This document shows positions 20,470 through 32,173 of a stretch of DNA of 64,000 nucleotides, piece after piece. The translations under genes were made by a program, and so were the position numbers. Source of the stretch: Candidatus Manganitrophus noduliformans. GTDB taxonomy: Bacteria; Nitrospirota; Nitrospiria; SBBL01; Manganitrophaceae. Location: positions 124,001-188,000 of the forward strand of contig NZ_VTOW01000002.1 of the NCBI RefSeq assembly GCF_012184425.1, written 5' to 3'. The notes under the pieces were generated by a model. That model did not search any database and was not told the DNA's origin. It was given only the letters and a program-made list of their open reading frames with translations. The number at the start of each line of letters is the position of its first letter. Position 1 is the stretch's first letter.

Positions 20470-20507
20470 GTTGAAGTCTCCCGCTGCAAAACACGGGAGA
20501 CTTCAAC
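20470..20507 (-). terminator. Perfect 14-bp hairpin between rpoC and rpsL
   Basis: GTTGAAGTCTCCCG (20470-20483) and CGGGAGACTTCAAC (20494-20507) are perfectly complementary around a 10-nt loop, 32 nt after the rpoC stop. No U-run follows in the leftward direction, so it is not a textbook intrinsic terminator. It could be an RNase III site, a 3'-end stabiliser or a terminator aided by other factors. The next bases lead straight into the rpsL promoter. Confidence 0.6.
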
Positions 20508-20538
20508 ACGAAACGGAAAAGATCGCTTCGCACTGCGC

Positions 20539-23500
20539 CTATTCGGCCGGAGCCGGTTCCTCGCTCGGGGCAGGCAGCTGCGGAACGGCGTCTTGTGTCG
20601 CCACCGCGGCTTCCTCCGACTGCGGCACCCGGACGTAAACCTCGCGATAGTTGCTTAATCCGGTTCCCGCCGGAATGAGCCTTCCGACGATCACATTTTC
20701 TTTGAGCCCCAAGAGATCATCGGTCTTTCCGCTGATCGCCGCTTCCGTCAGAACACGGGTGGTCTCTTGGAAGGAGGCCGCCGAGATGAAGCTGTCGGTC
20801 GAGAGGGCCGCTTTGGTGATTCCGAGCAGAATCGGTTTTCCAATCGCCGGCCGTCCCCCCTTGGCCATCACCCTTTCGTTTTCCTGCTGGAAGACGAACT
20901 TATCGACCTGGTTTCCGATGAGAAACTCGGTGTCCCCCGGCTCTTCGATTTTCACCCTTCGGAGCATCTGGCGGACGATGATCTCGATATGCTTATCGTT
21001 GATCGAGACCCCCTGCAGGCGGTAAACCTCCTGCACTTCATCGACCAGGTATTTCTGAAGCTCCTTCGGACCGAGGACATCCAGGATGTCGTGCGGGTTC
21101 GCCGAGCCGTCCATGAGCGGCTCGCCGGCATGGACCCAGTCTCCTTCATGGACGTTGACGTGCTTGCCTTTGGGGATGTAGTACTCCCGGGCGTCTCCCA
21201 TCTCGTTACGGACAATGACCTTCCGCATCCCTTTCACGAAGCCGCCGTACTCGACGGTTCCGTCGATCTCGGAGATGACCGCCTGCTCTTTCGGCTTTCT
21301 CGCCTCGAAGAGCTCGGCCACGCGGGGAAGACCGCCGGTGATATCTTTGGTCTTGGTCGTTTCCCGCGGGATCTTCGCCAGAACATCCCCAGGGAAAACG
21401 GTTTGTCCCCGCTCGACCAGAATGTGGGCTCCGGCCGGCAAAAGGTACCGGGCAACGGCGGCGGAAGAAGAGATCTTCGACGTCTTACCCCCTTCATCCT
21501 TAATTGAGATACGCGGCCGAAGATTGGAGCCGGGATAATCGACGATCACCCGCCGAGACAATCCGGTCACCTCGTCGACCTCCTCGCGCATCGTCTGTCC
21601 CTCGACGATGTCCCCGAAGGCGATCTTTCCGCCGACCTCGGTCAAAATCGAGAGGGAGTAAGGGTCCCACTCCACCAGTTTTTGGCTCGGCTCAACCCGT
21701 GCGCCCTCTTTTACTTTGATTCTGGCGCCGTAGACGACCGAGTACTTCTCTTTCTCACGGCCGGTTTCATCATAGACGGCGATTTTCCCGTTCCGGTTCA
21801 TCGCAACCATGTCGCCGTCTTTATTCTTCACGGTGTTCAGGTTGAGGTATTTCAGGATGCCGGCATTTTTCGCTTCAAGAACCGTCTGCTCGATGACCTT
21901 GCTCGCCGTCCCTCCGATATGGAAGGTCCGCATCGTCAACTGCGTTCCAGGTTCCCCGATCGATTGGGCCGCGATCACGCCGACCGCCTCCCCTTTCTCG
22001 ACCAATCGTCCTCGCGCCAGGTCCCGTCCGTAGCACCTCACACAAACACCCCGGCGCGCCTGACAAGTCAACACCGACCGGATCTTCACCTTGTCGATAC
22101 CGGCTTCCACAACGACCTGCGTTCTTTTTTCGTCGAGCTCTTCGACGGCCGCGCAGATCAACTCCCCGGTGATCGGGTCGCGGATGTCTTCCGCGGTCAC
22201 CCGGCCGAGGATTCTTTCCTCGAGCGGCTCGATCACCTCTCCCCCTTCGACCAGGGCGGTCACCGTGATGCCGTCGGACGTGCCGCAGTCGAGGTCGTTC
22301 ACGATCACATCCTGGGCGATATCGACCAGACGCCGGGTCAGGTAGCCGGAGTTCGCCGTCTTCAACGCCGTATCGGCAAGACCTTTCCGGGCGCCGTGCG
22401 TCGAGATGAAGTATTGCAACACGGTCAAACCTTCTCGGAAGTTGGCGGTGATCGGGGTTTCGATAATTTCCCCCGACGGCTTCGCCATCAATCCCCGCAT
22501 TCCGCCGAGCTGACGGATCTGCTGGGTGCTGCCCCGGGCGCCCGAATCGGCCATCATGAAGATCGAGTTGAACATCTTCCCCTTGCCCGATCCCTTCTTG
22601 ATGTTCTCTTCCTCTTGCCCGAGCTCCTTCATCATTTCGCTGGCGACCACTTCGGTGACATGCGCCCAGATATCGACCACTTTGTTATAGCGCTCGCCGT
22701 TTGTAATCAGACCCTCGGCATACTGTTTCTCGATCTCCAGCACTTCCTTCTTCGCCTTTTCGATCGACGCTTCTTTCTTGGTCGGAATGTGCATGTCGTC
22801 GATGCTGATGGAAATGCCGGCCTTGGTCGCGTAGAGATAACCGAGATCTTTGACCCGATCCAGCAGGACGACCGTTTCGCGATGGCCCGCCTCGCGGTAG
22901 GCCGTATCGATCAGCTTCATCAGCTCTTTCTTGTTCAAGACTTTATTGATCATCGAAAACGGAATCGAGGGAGGAAGGATCTCACCCAGGATCACCCGCC
23001 CGACGGTGGTCTCGATCATACTGCCGTCTCGCTTGACCTTGATCCGGGCATGCTCTTCCACTTCTCGATGATCGTAGGCGATCCGCACCTCTTCCGCGGA
23101 GGAGAAGAGCTTCCCTTCTCCCTTCGCCCCGCTCCGCTCCTTCGTCAGCCAATAGCAGCCCAACACCATGTCCTGAGAGGGGACCATGATCGGCTTTCCG
23201 CTGGCGGGGGAGAGGATGTTGTTGATCGCGATCATCAAAACGCGCGCCTCGATCTGCGCTTCGACCGAAAGGGGGACGTGAACCGCCATCTGATCTCCGT
23301 CGAAGTCGGCGTTGAACGCGGCGCAGACGAGCGGATGAAGACGGATCGCTTTCCCTTCCACCAGCAACGGATCGAACGCCTGGATGCCGAGCCGGTGCAA
23401 TGTCGGGGCCCGGTTCAGCAGGACCGGATGCTCTTTGATCACCTCATCGAGCACATCCCAGACCTCGGGCCGCTCCTTCTCCACCATCTTTTTGGCGCTT

Positions 23501-24705
23501 TTGATCGTGGTGACGTAACCGCGCTCTTCGAGCTTCTGGAAGATGAACGGCTTGAAGAGTTCCAGCGCCATCTTCTTCGGAAGACCGCATTGATGAAGCT
23601 TGAGCTCCGGCCCGACGACGATCACCGACCGTCCCGAATAGTCGACCCGCTTTCCGAGCAGGTTCTGACGGAACCGCCCCTGCTTTCCTTTGAGCATGTC
23701 GGAGAGCGACTTGAGCGGACGTTTGTTGGGCCCGCGGATCGCCCGGCCGCGCCGGCCGTTGTCGAATAGAGCGTCGACCGATTCCTGCAACATCCGCTTC
23801 TCATTCCGGATGATGACGGAAGGGGCCTTCAATTCGATCAGCCGCTTCAGACGGTTGTTCCGGTTGATCACGCGCCGATAAAGATCGTTCAAATCGGAGG
23901 TCGCAAACCGTCCCCCGTCGAGCGGCACCAACGGCCGCAGCTCCGGCGGAAGGACCGGAATGACGTCGAGGATCATCCAATCCGGACGGTTCCCCGACTT
24001 CCGGAACGACTCGATCACCTTCAATCGCTTCGTCAGCTTCTTCTTGACGGCGGTCGAACTTGCCTCGGCCACCTTCAGATGGAGCTCGTTCCACATCGAA
24101 TCGAGATCGAGCTTCCGCAGCAACTCGCGAATCGACTCCGCCCCCATGTCGGCGCGGAATCCGTGGTTTCCATACTGCTCCAACAGAGCGCGATAACGGT
24201 CTTCGGTCAGGATCTCTTTCTCTTTCAGGTCGGTGTCCTTCGGATCGATGACAATGTAATTCTCGAAATAGAGAACCCGCTCGAGCTGCTTCAAGGTCAT
24301 ATCGAGCAGCGCGCCGATCCGGCTCGGGACCCCCTTCAAAAACCAGATATGCGCCACCGGAGAGGCGAGCTCAATGTGCCCCATCCGCTCGCGGCGGACC
24401 TTCGACTGAATCACTTCGACGCCGCACTTGTCGCAGACGATTCCGCGGTGCTTCATCCGTTTGTATTTTCCGCAGTTGCACTCCCAGTCCTTGATCGGCC
24501 CGAAGATCCGGGCGCAGAAGAGCCCGTCCCGCTCCGGTTTAAACGAACGGTAATTGATCGTCTCCGGTTTCTTGACCTCGCCGTAGGACCAGGAACGGAT
24601 TTTCTCCGGCGAAGCAATTCGAATACGGATGGCATCAAAAGAGATCGGGTCTTTCGATTTTTCGAACAGGCTGTTAATCGCTTCGACCTTACTAATTGTC
24701 TCCAT
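20539..24705 (-). CDS. rpoC: DNA-directed RNA polymerase subunit beta'
   Basis: Catalytic large subunit, 1388 aa. The N-terminal zinc-binding domain has C76, C78, C91 and C94. The active-site motif NADFDGD, which holds the catalytic Mg2+, is near residue 460. A second Cys cluster is present in the C-terminal half ([21 protein letters not shown]). The bridge-helix region and the jaw follow without interruption. The tail is Glu/Ala/Pro-rich. No intein or split is seen. It is preceded by a very large hairpin. Confidence 0.98.
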   Translation of the reverse strand: METISKVEAINSLFEKSKDPISFDAIRIRIASPEKIRSWSYGEVKKPETINYRSFKPERDGLFCARIFGPIKDWECNCGKYKRMKHRGIVCDKCGVEVIQSKVRRERMGHIELASPVAHIWFLKGVPSRIGALLDMTLKQLERVLYFENYIVIDPKDTDLKEKEILTEDRYRALLEQYGNHGFRADMGAESIRELLRKLDLDSMWNELHLKVAEASSTAVKKKLTKRLKVIESFRKSGNRPDWMILDVIPVLPPELRPLVPLDGGRFATSDLNDLYRRVINRNNRLKRLIELKAPSVIIRNEKRMLQESVDALFDNGRRGRAIRGPNKRPLKSLSDMLKGKQGRFRQNLLGKRVDYSGRSVIVVGPELKLHQCGLPKKMALELFKPFIFQKLEERGYVTTIKSAKKMVEKERPEVWDVLDEVIKEHPVLLNRAPTLHRLGIQAFDPLLVEGKAIRLHPLVCAAFNADFDGDQMAVHVPLSVEAQIEARVLMIAINNILSPASGKPIMVPSQDMVLGCYWLTKERSGAKGEGKLFSSAEEVRIAYDHREVEEHARIKVKRDGSMIETTVGRVILGEILPPSIPFSMINKVLNKKELMKLIDTAYREAGHRETVVLLDRVKDLGYLYATKAGISISIDDMHIPTKKEASIEKAKKEVLEIEKQYAEGLITNGERYNKVVDIWAHVTEVVASEMMKELGQEEENIKKGSGKGKMFNSIFMMADSGARGSTQQIRQLGGMRGLMAKPSGEIIETPITANFREGLTVLQYFISTHGARKGLADTALKTANSGYLTRRLVDIAQDVIVNDLDCGTSDGITVTALVEGGEVIEPLEERILGRVTAEDIRDPITGELICAAVEELDEKRTQVVVEAGIDKVKIRSVLTCQARRGVCVRCYGRDLARGRLVEKGEAVGVIAAQSIGEPGTQLTMRTFHIGGTASKVIEQTVLEAKNAGILKYLNLNTVKNKDGDMVAMNRNGKIAVYDETGREKEKYSVVYGARIKVKEGARVEPSQKLVEWDPYSLSILTEVGGKIAFGDIVEGQTMREEVDEVTGLSRRVIVDYPGSNLRPRISIKDEGGKTSKISSSAAVARYLLPAGAHILVERGQTVFPGDVLAKIPRETTKTKDITGGLPRVAELFEARKPKEQAVISEIDGTVEYGGFVKGMRKVIVRNEMGDAREYYIPKGKHVNVHEGDWVHAGEPLMDGSANPHDILDVLGPKELQKYLVDEVQEVYRLQGVSINDKHIEIIVRQMLRRVKIEEPGDTEFLIGNQVDKFVFQQENERVMAKGGRPAIGKPILLGITKAALSTDSFISAASFQETTRVLTEAAISGKTDDLLGLKENVIVGRLIPAGTGLSNYREVYVRVPQSEEAAVATQDAVPQLPAPSEEPAPAE

Positions 24706-24721
24706 TGAACCTCCAAAGTTT

Positions 24722-24813
24722 AAAAAATTGTGGGGGGTCGGGGGCCAGGGGCCGGGGATCGGCTTAAATAATTATTTCTTTCACCGACACCCGACCCCTG
24801 ACACCCGTCACCC
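24722..24813 (-). terminator. Giant (~30-bp) hairpin with T-run between rpoB and rpoC
   Basis: Arms lie at 24732-24762 and 24784-24813, separated by a 21-nt AT-rich loop. About 26 of 30 positions pair, counting G-U. In the transcribed sense the second arm is C-rich and is followed after a few bases by TTTTTT (24727-24722). The 5' arm is built of repeats of GGGTGACG, GGGTGTC and GGGGTCGG. The layout is that of an intrinsic terminator placed between two genes normally kept equimolar; it could equally be a dispersed palindromic repeat. Confidence 0.6.
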
Positions 24814-24818
24814 GTACT

Positions 24819-27800
24819 TTACTCTCTTCCCTTGATGAGTTCCACGTCGAGACCCAAGCTTTGCAGCTCTTTGATCAAGACGTTGAACGACTCCGGAAGG
24901 CCCGGCTCGAGGAAGTTCTCGCCTTTCACAATCGCCTCGTAAATCCGGGATCGTCCTGGAACGTCATCCGATTTCACCGTGAGGAACTCCTGCAGGATGG
25001 AGGCGGCGCCGTAGGCTTGAAGCGCCCAGACCTCCATTTCTCCGAGACGTTGTCCTCCGAATTGCGCCTTTCCTCCGAGCGGCTGCTGCGTCACCAGCGA
25101 ATAAGGGCCGATCGAACGGGCGTGGATCTTGTCGTCCACCAAATGGTGGAGCTTCATCATATACATGTAGCCGACCGTCACAGGGCGATTAAACGGCTCT
25201 CCGGACTTCCCATCGTAGAGGACCGTCTGTCCGCTTGTGGGGAGCTTCGCCTTCTGAAGCATCTCCTTGATCTCTCTCTCGGTGGCGCCGTCGAAGACCG
25301 GGCTCGCCAAATGGAGCCCCAGCGCTTTCGCCGCCCAACCGAGATGGGTTTCCAAGATCTGGCCGACGTTCATACGGGAAGGAACACCCAATGGGTTTAG
25401 AACGATCCCGACCGGCGTCCCATCCGGAAGATAGGGCATATCCTCTTCCGGCAGAACGCGGGAGACAACCCCCTTGTTTCCGTGCCGTCCGGCCATCTTG
25501 TCTCCGACCTGGAGTTTTCGCTTCATGGCGATGAAGACTTTCACCAGCTTGATCACCCCCGGAGGAAGCTCGTCGCCCCGCTTCAACCGGCCGGCCTTCT
25601 CGTCGTAGATCGTCTGTAAAATATCGATCTGCTCTTTGGTGAAGGCCTCGATCCGATCGATCTTCTCCTGCTCTTCCGGCTCATTCAAGAGAACGTTCTT
25701 CAACTCCTCGTCCGGAATTCGATCGAGGATCTCCTTGGTGATCTTTTTCTTTTTCTTCAGAAGACTCTCGCCCGTTTCCGGATCGACGATATCCACCCCG
25801 GCGAGCTTTCCGAGAAGGAGCTTGCGGATCTTTTTGTGCTTCTCCTCTTCGATGATGCGAAGCTCGTCTTGATGATCCCGTTGGAGCCGGATCACATCCT
25901 CATTTTCGATGCTCTTGGAGCGCTCATCTTTCTCCACGCTCTTTCGCGAGAAGATCTTCACATCGACGACGATCCCCTCGATGCCGGGGGGAACATAAAG
26001 CGACGCGTCCTTCACGTCGCCCGCCTTCTCGCCGAAGATCGCACGCAGCAGCTTCTCCTCCGGCGTCAGCTGGGTTTCCCCTTTCGGGGTCACCTTGCCG
26101 ACGAGGATGTCTCCCGGCTTCACTTCGGCGCCGATGCGGATGATTCCCGATTCGTCGAGATTCTTCAACGCATCTTCGCTGACGTTCGGAATATCCCGGG
26201 TGATTTCTTCCTTTCCGAGCTTGGTGTCGCGCGCTTCGAGCTCGAACTCCTCGATGTGGATCGAGGTGAAGTGGTCTTCGCGCACGAGCCTTTCGGAGAT
26301 GAGGATCGCGTCTTCGAAGTTGTATCCGCCCCACGGCATGAAGGCGACCAGGACGTTTCGGCCCAAGGCCAATTCTCCTTGGTCGATCGCGGGGCCGTCC
26401 GCCAGGACATCCCCCTTCTTCACCCGCGTTCCGACCGTGACGACCGGCTTCTGGGTAATACAGGTGTTCTGATTGGAGCGCTGGAACTTGATGAGATTGT
26501 ATACATCGAGCGCCACCTCCGGATCTTCCGAGGCATTTTCCTTCTCTTTGCGGGTCAATTCCGCCTTCACGACGATCCGTGTCGCATCGACGCTTTCAAT
26601 CACCCCCGGCCGCCGGGCCAGCAGCACGTAACCCGAATCCCGCGCGACGATCGCCTCCATTCCGGTCCCGACGAACGGGGCCTCGGTGGCGATCAACGGC
26701 ACCGCCTGGCGCTGCATGTTCGAACCCATCAGCGCCCGGTTGGCGTCGTCGTTTTCCAAAAACGGAATCAAGGCCGTCGCCACGCTGACGATCTGCTTCG
26801 GCGAGACGTCCATGTACTCGACCCGTTCGGCCGGGACCATGACGAAATCCCCCGCGTAACGGGCGGAGATGCTGTCGGCGGTAATTTTTCCCTTCCCGTC
26901 GACCTTGGTGTTCGCCTGGGCAATGACGTATTTGTCGCCGTCGATCGCCGAGATAAACTCGATCTCCTCGGTCACCCGTCCGCTCTTCACCTTGCGGTAA
27001 GGCGATTCGATAAAGCCGAACTCGTTGACCCGCGCATAGGTGGCGAGCGAGGTGATCAAGCCGATGTTCGGACCTTCCGGCGTTTCGATCGGACAGATCC
27101 GGCCGTAATGGCTCGGGTGAACGTCGCGGACTTCGAATCCGGCCCGCTCCCGGGTCAACCCGCCGGGCCCCAGCGCGGAGAGACGCCGCTTGTGGGTGAT
27201 TTCGGCCAGCGGATTGGTCTGGTCCATGAACTGCGAGAGCTGGCTGCTTCCGAAGAATTCCTTGATGACGGCGATCACCGGCTTGGCGTTGATCAGGTCG
27301 TGCGGGAGAACGGTTTCCAGATCGAGCAGGTTCATCCGCTCCTTGATCGTCCGCTCCATCCGGACCAGGCCGATCCGGAACTGGTTCTCAAGCAGTTCGC
27401 CGACCGACCGGACGCGGCGATTGCCGAGATGGTCGATATCCTCGATCTCTCCCTTTCCGGTTTTCAAATTGACCAGATAACGGATCACCTCGACGATATC
27501 GGGCGCCGTCAGGGTTCTCCGCTCGAGCGGCAGATCGAGATTGAGTTTTTTGTTCAGCTTCAGCCGGCCGACCGGAGAAAGATCATAGCGCTTGGGGTTG
27601 TAGAAGAGATTGTCGAAGAGAACGCGGGCCGTCTCCATGGTCGGGGTTTCGCCCGGCCGCAAACGCCGGTAGATCTCCACCATCGCTTCATCCGGAGAAG
27701 CCACCTTCTCCATCGACAAGGTATCGCGGATCACCGGAAGGACCTGGATGTTGTCGATGTAGAGGAGCTTGATCTCTTTGATCCCGGCCTCTGCGATTTT

Positions 27801-28862
27801 GGCTAGAACGGCATCGGTTAATTCATGATTGCGCTCGAGGAGAACTTCACCGGTGTTCGGATCGATGATGTCGTTGAGGACGGCTCTCCCGATCAACTCT
27901 TCTTTGGGATAAGGGATCTCTTTGATCCCTTCCGTCTTCATCCGCTTGAGGACCCCCTTGGTCATCTTGCTCCCCTCTTTTGCGAGGAGCTCCTTCTCTT
28001 TTTTATCCATGAAGTCGGTCGGGGCCTTGATCCCGGCATGGATTTCCGAATCGAGCCTCCGCCAGAAAGCGCCGTCCGCGATCCGGACATCTTCGATCGG
28101 ATAGAAAAGCTTCAAGATCGCCTCTTCGAGGCTCCCCCCCTCGGCCTTTTCTTCCCGTCCGGACAGGGTGTACTTCTTCTCCTGCTTGTCTCCCTCTTCC
28201 TGCGAAAAGGCTTTCAATAGGATCGTGGCGGGAAGTTTCCGCCGGCGATCGATTCGAACGTAGAGAATATCTTTCGCGTCGAATTCGAAATCGAGCCATG
28301 AACCCCGATAAGGAATGATCCGGGCGGAATAAAGCACCTTCCCGCTGGCGTGGGTTCTCCCCTTGTCATGCGTGAAGGCGGCGCCGGGAGAGCGCTGGAG
28401 CTGGCTCACGACCACCCGCTCGGTTCCGTTCACCAGGAAGGTCCCGTTCTCCGTCATCAGCGGAAGCTCGCCGATGTAGACCTCCTGCTCACGGACGTCC
28501 CGGACTTTCTTAGCATCCCCCTTGGCCTCTTTGTCCCAGACAACCAGGCGGACGCGGATCTTCAACGGAGCCGCAAAGGTCATTCCCCGTTCGAGGCATT
28601 CCTGCACGTCATATTTCGGCGTTCCGATCGAGTAGTCGATAAATTCGATCATCGCCGTATCATTGTAATCGGAGATCGGGAAGACGCTCGTAAACGCGGA
28701 CTGCAATCCGATATCCTCCCGTTGCTCCGCCGGGACATCTCGTTGCAGGAAGCGCTCGTATGACTGCCTCTGAATCTCAATCAGATTCGGAATCGGAATC
28801 TGGATGCTGATTTTTGATAAATCTTTTCTGTCTCGAGTACCGTTTACGGTGCTCTGTGCCAT
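24819..28862 (-). CDS. rpoB: DNA-directed RNA polymerase subunit beta
   Basis: Beta subunit, 1347 aa, full length. The rifampicin-binding region reads [16 protein letters not shown] then [14 protein letters not shown], with wild-type residues at the common resistance positions. Downstream are [19 protein letters not shown] and the C-terminal [20 protein letters not shown], given here in part. AGGAGG lies 5 nt before the ATG. No intein or frameshift is visible. Confidence 0.98.
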   Translation of the reverse strand: MAQSTVNGTRDRKDLSKISIQIPIPNLIEIQRQSYERFLQRDVPAEQREDIGLQSAFTSVFPISDYNDTAMIEFIDYSIGTPKYDVQECLERGMTFAAPLKIRVRLVVWDKEAKGDAKKVRDVREQEVYIGELPLMTENGTFLVNGTERVVVSQLQRSPGAAFTHDKGRTHASGKVLYSARIIPYRGSWLDFEFDAKDILYVRIDRRRKLPATILLKAFSQEEGDKQEKKYTLSGREEKAEGGSLEEAILKLFYPIEDVRIADGAFWRRLDSEIHAGIKAPTDFMDKKEKELLAKEGSKMTKGVLKRMKTEGIKEIPYPKEELIGRAVLNDIIDPNTGEVLLERNHELTDAVLAKIAEAGIKEIKLLYIDNIQVLPVIRDTLSMEKVASPDEAMVEIYRRLRPGETPTMETARVLFDNLFYNPKRYDLSPVGRLKLNKKLNLDLPLERRTLTAPDIVEVIRYLVNLKTGKGEIEDIDHLGNRRVRSVGELLENQFRIGLVRMERTIKERMNLLDLETVLPHDLINAKPVIAVIKEFFGSSQLSQFMDQTNPLAEITHKRRLSALGPGGLTRERAGFEVRDVHPSHYGRICPIETPEGPNIGLITSLATYARVNEFGFIESPYRKVKSGRVTEEIEFISAIDGDKYVIAQANTKVDGKGKITADSISARYAGDFVMVPAERVEYMDVSPKQIVSVATALIPFLENDDANRALMGSNMQRQAVPLIATEAPFVGTGMEAIVARDSGYVLLARRPGVIESVDATRIVVKAELTRKEKENASEDPEVALDVYNLIKFQRSNQNTCITQKPVVTVGTRVKKGDVLADGPAIDQGELALGRNVLVAFMPWGGYNFEDAILISERLVREDHFTSIHIEEFELEARDTKLGKEEITRDIPNVSEDALKNLDESGIIRIGAEVKPGDILVGKVTPKGETQLTPEEKLLRAIFGEKAGDVKDASLYVPPGIEGIVVDVKIFSRKSVEKDERSKSIENEDVIRLQRDHQDELRIIEEEKHKKIRKLLLGKLAGVDIVDPETGESLLKKKKKITKEILDRIPDEELKNVLLNEPEEQEKIDRIEAFTKEQIDILQTIYDEKAGRLKRGDELPPGVIKLVKVFIAMKRKLQVGDKMAGRHGNKGVVSRVLPEEDMPYLPDGTPVGIVLNPLGVPSRMNVGQILETHLGWAAKALGLHLASPVFDGATEREIKEMLQKAKLPTSGQTVLYDGKSGEPFNRPVTVGYMYMMKLHHLVDDKIHARSIGPYSLVTQQPLGGKAQFGGQRLGEMEVWALQAYGAASILQEFLTVKSDDVPGRSRIYEAIVKGENFLEPGLPESFNVLIKELQSLGLDVELIKGRE

Positions 28863-28921
28863 TCAATCCTCCTGGAGTCCACGTTCAAGGTCACCCGGCA
28901 AGCACGATCCGGAAAATCGAC

Positions 28922-28955
28922 GGCGGGAATCCCCCCTTCATTGAAAGGTCCCGCC
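28922..28955 (-). other. Hairpin in the rplL-rpoB spacer
   Basis: GGCGGGA (28922-28928) pairs perfectly with TCCCGCC (28949-28955), with an inner CCTT/AAGG stem. It sits ~60 nt before rpoB in the 195-bp spacer. In E. coli the equivalent spacer carries an attenuator and an RNase III site; this one has no U-run, so a processing site is the better analogy. That analogy is inference. Confidence 0.5.
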
Positions 28956-29057
28956 TCCGAGTCTGAATTTCCGATCTCTTACGCCGTGACGATCCTTCGA
29001 TCGAACTCAGTTTAAAACCGATTTGAAGACGCACTCGGTCTGGAGTGGCCGAGAATC

Positions 29058-29462
29058 TTACTTGATTTCGACCTTGGCCCCATTTTCTTCGAGCTTCTTC
29101 TTCATCGATTCGGCCTCGTCCTTGGTCACACCGCTCTTCACGGTTTTCGGGGCCCCCTCGACGAGATCTTTCGCTTCTTTCAGACCGAGGTTGGTCAACT
29201 CGCGAACCACTTTGATGACCTGAATTTTCTTTTCGCCTGCAGCGGAAAGAACCACGTCGAACGCCGTTTTCTCCTCGGCCGCTGCAGCCGCCTGGCCACC
29301 CCCGCCCCCGGGGGCTGCGGCGACGGCCATCGGCGCCGCGGCGGTGACGCCGAATCGTTCTTCTACCATCTTAATCAACTCGGCCAGTTGAAGTACAGGC
29401 ATCTTCTCAACGGCCTTGATAATCTGATCGTTCGTTAACTCCATTTCCTCTGTCTGTGCCAT
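29058..29462 (-). CDS. rplL: 50S ribosomal protein L7/L12
   Basis: Stalk protein, 134 aa, recruiting translational GTPases. The N-terminal dimerisation helices ([23 protein letters not shown]) are followed by an Ala/Gly/Pro hinge (about residues 47-70). The C-terminal domain contains [23 protein letters not shown]. The ATG at 29462 has AAGGAG upstream. The frame is open 37 codons further up, across a hairpin, and that part is not protein-like. Confidence 0.96.
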   Translation of the reverse strand: MAQTEEMELTNDQIIKAVEKMPVLQLAELIKMVEERFGVTAAAPMAVAAAPGGGGGQAAAAAEEKTAFDVVLSAAGEKKIQVIKVVRELTNLGLKEAKDLVEGAPKTVKSGVTKDEAESMKKKLEENGAKVEIK

Positions 29463-29498
29463 CTTCGGTTCTCTCCTTGTTAAATGAACGGGTTTGTA

Positions 29499-29521
29499 GG
29501 GACGGCCCCCTGTGGCCGCCC
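29499..29521 (-). other. Hairpin in the rplJ-rplL spacer
   Basis: GGGACGGCC (29499-29507) pairs with GGCCGCCC (29514-29521), with one G-U, between rplJ and the rplL ribosome-binding site. The adjacent GTAGGGACG also occurs in the rplW-rplB spacer (~13,900). L12 is needed in four or more copies per ribosome, so a structure here could influence rplL expression; that is inference. Confidence 0.45.
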
Positions 29522-29544
29522 ATGTTTGGTCTTCTTTCGTAAAC

Positions 29545-30072
29545 TTAGGCCGGAGGCGCCTGACGTTTATCATGGACCGCTTGAAGGGTCCTGACGAATT
29601 TGCTCAATACCCCGTTGAGGGTTCCGGCCAATCCGTAGAGCGGAGATTTCAGGCGGCCGATGAACTGGCCGACCAAGACCTCTTTGGATGGGAGCTTCGC
29701 GATCTGCTTCAGTCGGACCGGATCAACGATCTGATTTTCGACAACCCCCACCTTGATCTTCAGCTTTTTCTGTTTGTCCGCAATGCCGCTCAATGCCTTC
29801 GCCGGAGCGACCGGATCGTCATAACCGAGGGCCACGGCGATCGGTCCCTTGAAATGATCACGGACCCCTTGCAATGTCGTCCCTTCTGAGGCCCGGAAGG
29901 CAAGGGTGTTCTTGATGACCTTAAATTCTCCCTTCACCCGGCGGAGTTCGTTCTTCACCGCTCGGATCTCTTCGACCTCCATGCCGGAAAATTCGGCCAG
30001 AACGGCCACCTTGGCCCGGGAAAACTTTTCTCTCAACTCCGCAATCATCACACCTTTTTCTTCTTTTTTCAT
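29545..30072 (-). CDS. rplJ: 50S ribosomal protein L10
   Basis: Stalk base protein, 175 aa, binding 23S rRNA through its N-terminal domain and L12 dimers through its C-terminal helix. [30 protein letters not shown] begins the family fold, shortened here. The rplA-rplJ spacer is only 67 bp, so a full-size L10-type leader is unlikely to fit. Confidence 0.96.
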   Translation of the reverse strand: MKKEEKGVMIAELREKFSRAKVAVLAEFSGMEVEEIRAVKNELRRVKGEFKVIKNTLAFRASEGTTLQGVRDHFKGPIAVALGYDDPVAPAKALSGIADKQKKLKIKVGVVENQIVDPVRLKQIAKLPSKEVLVGQFIGRLKSPLYGLAGTLNGVLSKFVRTLQAVHDKRQAPPA

Positions 30073-30139
30073 TTTCCGCCCTTATTCTTCGTTTCTTGTT
30101 AACCTGCCCGGTACGGCCGCGAAAAAACCGAGTTACGAG

Positions 30140-30829
30140 TTAAGTGATGCCGCCGATGCTCCCCGTATCGATTGGAATGCCGGGTCCCATTGTGGAAGAA
30201 ACCGTAATCCCCTTGACATATTTCCCCTTGGCCGAGGCCGGCTTGGCCTTGATGATGGAATCGATGACGACGCCGGCATTTTCAGCAAGCTGTTGCGCGG
30301 TGAATGAAACGCGGCCGATCGTCACGTGAATGATGGCGGCTTTTTCAACGCGATACTCCACCTTTCCCTGTCGAATCTCTCTGATCGCCCGCGCCACATC
30401 GAAGGTCACCGTGCCGGTCTTCGGATTCGGCATCAAACCGCGCGGACCGAGAACCTTTCCCAATCGACCGACGACCCCCATCAAATCGGGGGTTGCAACG
30501 ACCGTATCGAAATCAAGCCATCCCTGGTTGATTTTTTCGATCATGTCATCCAATCCAACGTAATCGGCCCCGGCCTGGGTCGCCTCTCTTTCCTTTTCTC
30601 CCTTTGCAAAGACCAGGATGCGAACCTTCTTTCCCGTCCCATGCGGAAGAACGACCGAGCCGCGCACCATTTGATCGGAATGCTTCGGATCAACCCCCAA
30701 GCGAACCGCCATATCGACGCTCTCGTCGAACTTGGCGAAATGAACTTGCTTTACCAGTTCAAACGCCTCATCGAGTTTATACGCCCTCTCCTCGACCTTT
30801 GCGACTGCCCCCTCGTATTTTTTTCCCAT
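30140..30829 (-). CDS. rplA: 50S ribosomal protein L1
   Basis: L1 stalk protein, 229 aa, a two-domain protein that moves deacylated tRNA and often represses its own operon. It starts [19 protein letters not shown]. The hallmark [20 protein letters not shown] is present, as is the C-terminal [17 protein letters not shown]. Order rplK-rplA-rplJ-rplL is standard. Confidence 0.97.
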   Translation of the reverse strand: MGKKYEGAVAKVEERAYKLDEAFELVKQVHFAKFDESVDMAVRLGVDPKHSDQMVRGSVVLPHGTGKKVRILVFAKGEKEREATQAGADYVGLDDMIEKINQGWLDFDTVVATPDLMGVVGRLGKVLGPRGLMPNPKTGTVTFDVARAIREIRQGKVEYRVEKAAIIHVTIGRVSFTAQQLAENAGVVIDSIIKAKPASAKGKYVKGITVSSTMGPGIPIDTGSIGGIT

Positions 30830-30882
30830 CTCCCCCTCGACTGAATCTATTCTATTTCAACCTGTCACGCCAAACGGCGAGA

Positions 30883-31305
30883 TTACTCGACCGTAATCCC
30901 CATGCTTCGCGCCGTTCCCTCGACGATCTTGCGGGCCCCGTCCAGATCGACCGCATTCAAATCCTGCATTTTCGTTTTTGCGATCTCTTCGACCTGAACA
31001 CGGGTCACCTTGCCGACCTTGTCTTTCTGAGGAACGGCCGACCCCTTGATAATCCCCGCCGCTTTTTTAAGAAGCTCCGCAGCGGGAGGACTCTTCAAGA
31101 CAAAGGTAAAAGTGCGGTCCGAGTAGATGCTGATGAGAGCGGGGATAATCGTCCCCTCCTGCCCCTGTGTTTTGGCATTGAAGGCCTTGCAGAACTCCAT
31201 GATGTTGACCCCATGCTGTCCTAAGGCCGGACCGACCGGAGGAGCCGGATTCGCCTTGCCCGCCGGAATTTGAAGCTTAACCATCGCCGTCACTTCTTTT
31301 GCCAT
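30883..31305 (-). CDS. rplK: 50S ribosomal protein L11
   Basis: L11, 140 aa, at the GTPase-associated centre and needed for stringent-response sensing. The proline-rich N-terminal domain [20 protein letters not shown] is followed by [17 protein letters not shown]. The C-terminal RNA-binding domain ends RSMGITVE. It lies 39 bp after nusG. Confidence 0.97.
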   Translation of the reverse strand: MAKEVTAMVKLQIPAGKANPAPPVGPALGQHGVNIMEFCKAFNAKTQGQEGTIIPALISIYSDRTFTFVLKSPPAAELLKKAAGIIKGSAVPQKDKVGKVTRVQVEEIAKTKMQDLNAVDLDGARKIVEGTARSMGITVE

Positions 31306-31344
31306 TTGATCTCCTTAAAATGGATATGAATCTTTGATTCTGTC

Positions 31345-31875
31345 TTAAACCTTTTCTACCTGCAGAAAACTGAGCTCCACCGGGGTCGATCGTCCAAAGA
31401 TACTGACCAATACCTTCACCTTGCTCTGGTCCGGATTCACCTCGTCGATCACTCCATTGAATCCCAAGAACGGTCCGTCGGTGATCCGGACATTGTCCCC
31501 CTTCTCGAATTGCGTCTTCTCCCGCGGCTTGCCGACCCCTTCATCAATCTGCTTCAAAAGCACGTCCACTTCATGCCGAGAGAGCGGGGAAGGGGCCTCG
31601 CCGCCGCCTAAAAATCCGGTGACCTTGGGGGTGCTCTTCACCAACTGCTGGAGCTCATCATCCATATTCATCTCGACGAGAACATAGCCCGGGAAGAATT
31701 TCTTCGTCGAGACCCGCTTTTTCCCTTCTTTGATCTCAACCACTTCTTCCGTCGGGATCAGCACCTTGCCGACTTTCTCTTCCAGACCGAGCGCCTTGAT
31801 CCGCTCCTCCAGACTGGCTTTGACGCGCCCCTCATAACCGGAATAGGTATGAATGACATACCAGTTTTTTTCCAT
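31345..31875 (-). CDS. nusG: Transcription termination/antitermination protein NusG
   Basis: NusG, 176 aa, binds RNA polymerase and links it to Rho or the ribosome. The NGN domain (about 1-115) begins MEKNWYVIHTYSGYEGRVK and includes KKFFPGYVLVEM. The KOW motif is at FEKGDNVRITDGPFLGFNGV. The ATG at 31875 has AAGGAG upstream. It follows secE, the usual pair. Confidence 0.97.
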   Translation of the reverse strand: MEKNWYVIHTYSGYEGRVKASLEERIKALGLEEKVGKVLIPTEEVVEIKEGKKRVSTKKFFPGYVLVEMNMDDELQQLVKSTPKVTGFLGGGEAPSPLSRHEVDVLLKQIDEGVGKPREKTQFEKGDNVRITDGPFLGFNGVIDEVNPDQSKVKVLVSIFGRSTPVELSFLQVEKV

Positions 31876-31903
31876 CAAACTCTCCTTCAACATTATCTGG
31901 GAC

Positions 31904-32098
31904 TCAAACGACCAAGCGCAGTAGGCGGACCAAGATGAGATCCACAACGGCTAGGAAAACGGAAACGATCACAGTAAAAACAATCACCACAGTTGTCGAC
32001 CCGATCGTCTCACTTTTGCTGGGGAAGGTGACCTTTGAAAGTTCGCTCTTAACGTCTTTAAAGAAATCGCTGATGGTTTGGAAAAACCGCTTGATCAT
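31904..32098 (-). CDS. secE: Protein translocase subunit SecE (short, single-TM form)
   Basis: SecE clamps SecY. From the ATG at 32098 the protein has 64 aa: an amphipathic helix (RFFQTISDFFKDVKSELSKV), the conserved TFPSKSETI turn and one transmembrane helix. It lacks the two extra N-terminal TMs of enterobacterial SecE. An in-frame GTG at 32161 would give 85 aa but abuts the tRNA-Trp 3' end. The shorter form fits the family better; neither start has a strong ribosome-binding site. Confidence 0.9.
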   Translation of the reverse strand: MIKRFFQTISDFFKDVKSELSKVTFPSKSETIGSTTVVIVFTVIVSVFLAVVDLILVRLLRLVV

Positions 32099-32173
32099 TT
32101 TTTTCTCTACCTCAGTTTCCGCCGTTGCCTTCTCGGCATCGATTCCGGCGATTTTGACCACGTCTTTTCAACC

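Noticed and set aside
21682..23769. A 695-codon rightward open frame opposite rpoC
   Set aside because: It is antisense to the conserved core of rpoC; its protein is Arg/His/Asp/Pro-rich with no domain and follows from the codon bias of the true gene.
25836..27806. A 656-codon rightward open frame opposite rpoB
   Set aside because: Same reason: mirror frame of a strongly biased conserved gene, no ribosome-binding site or domain.
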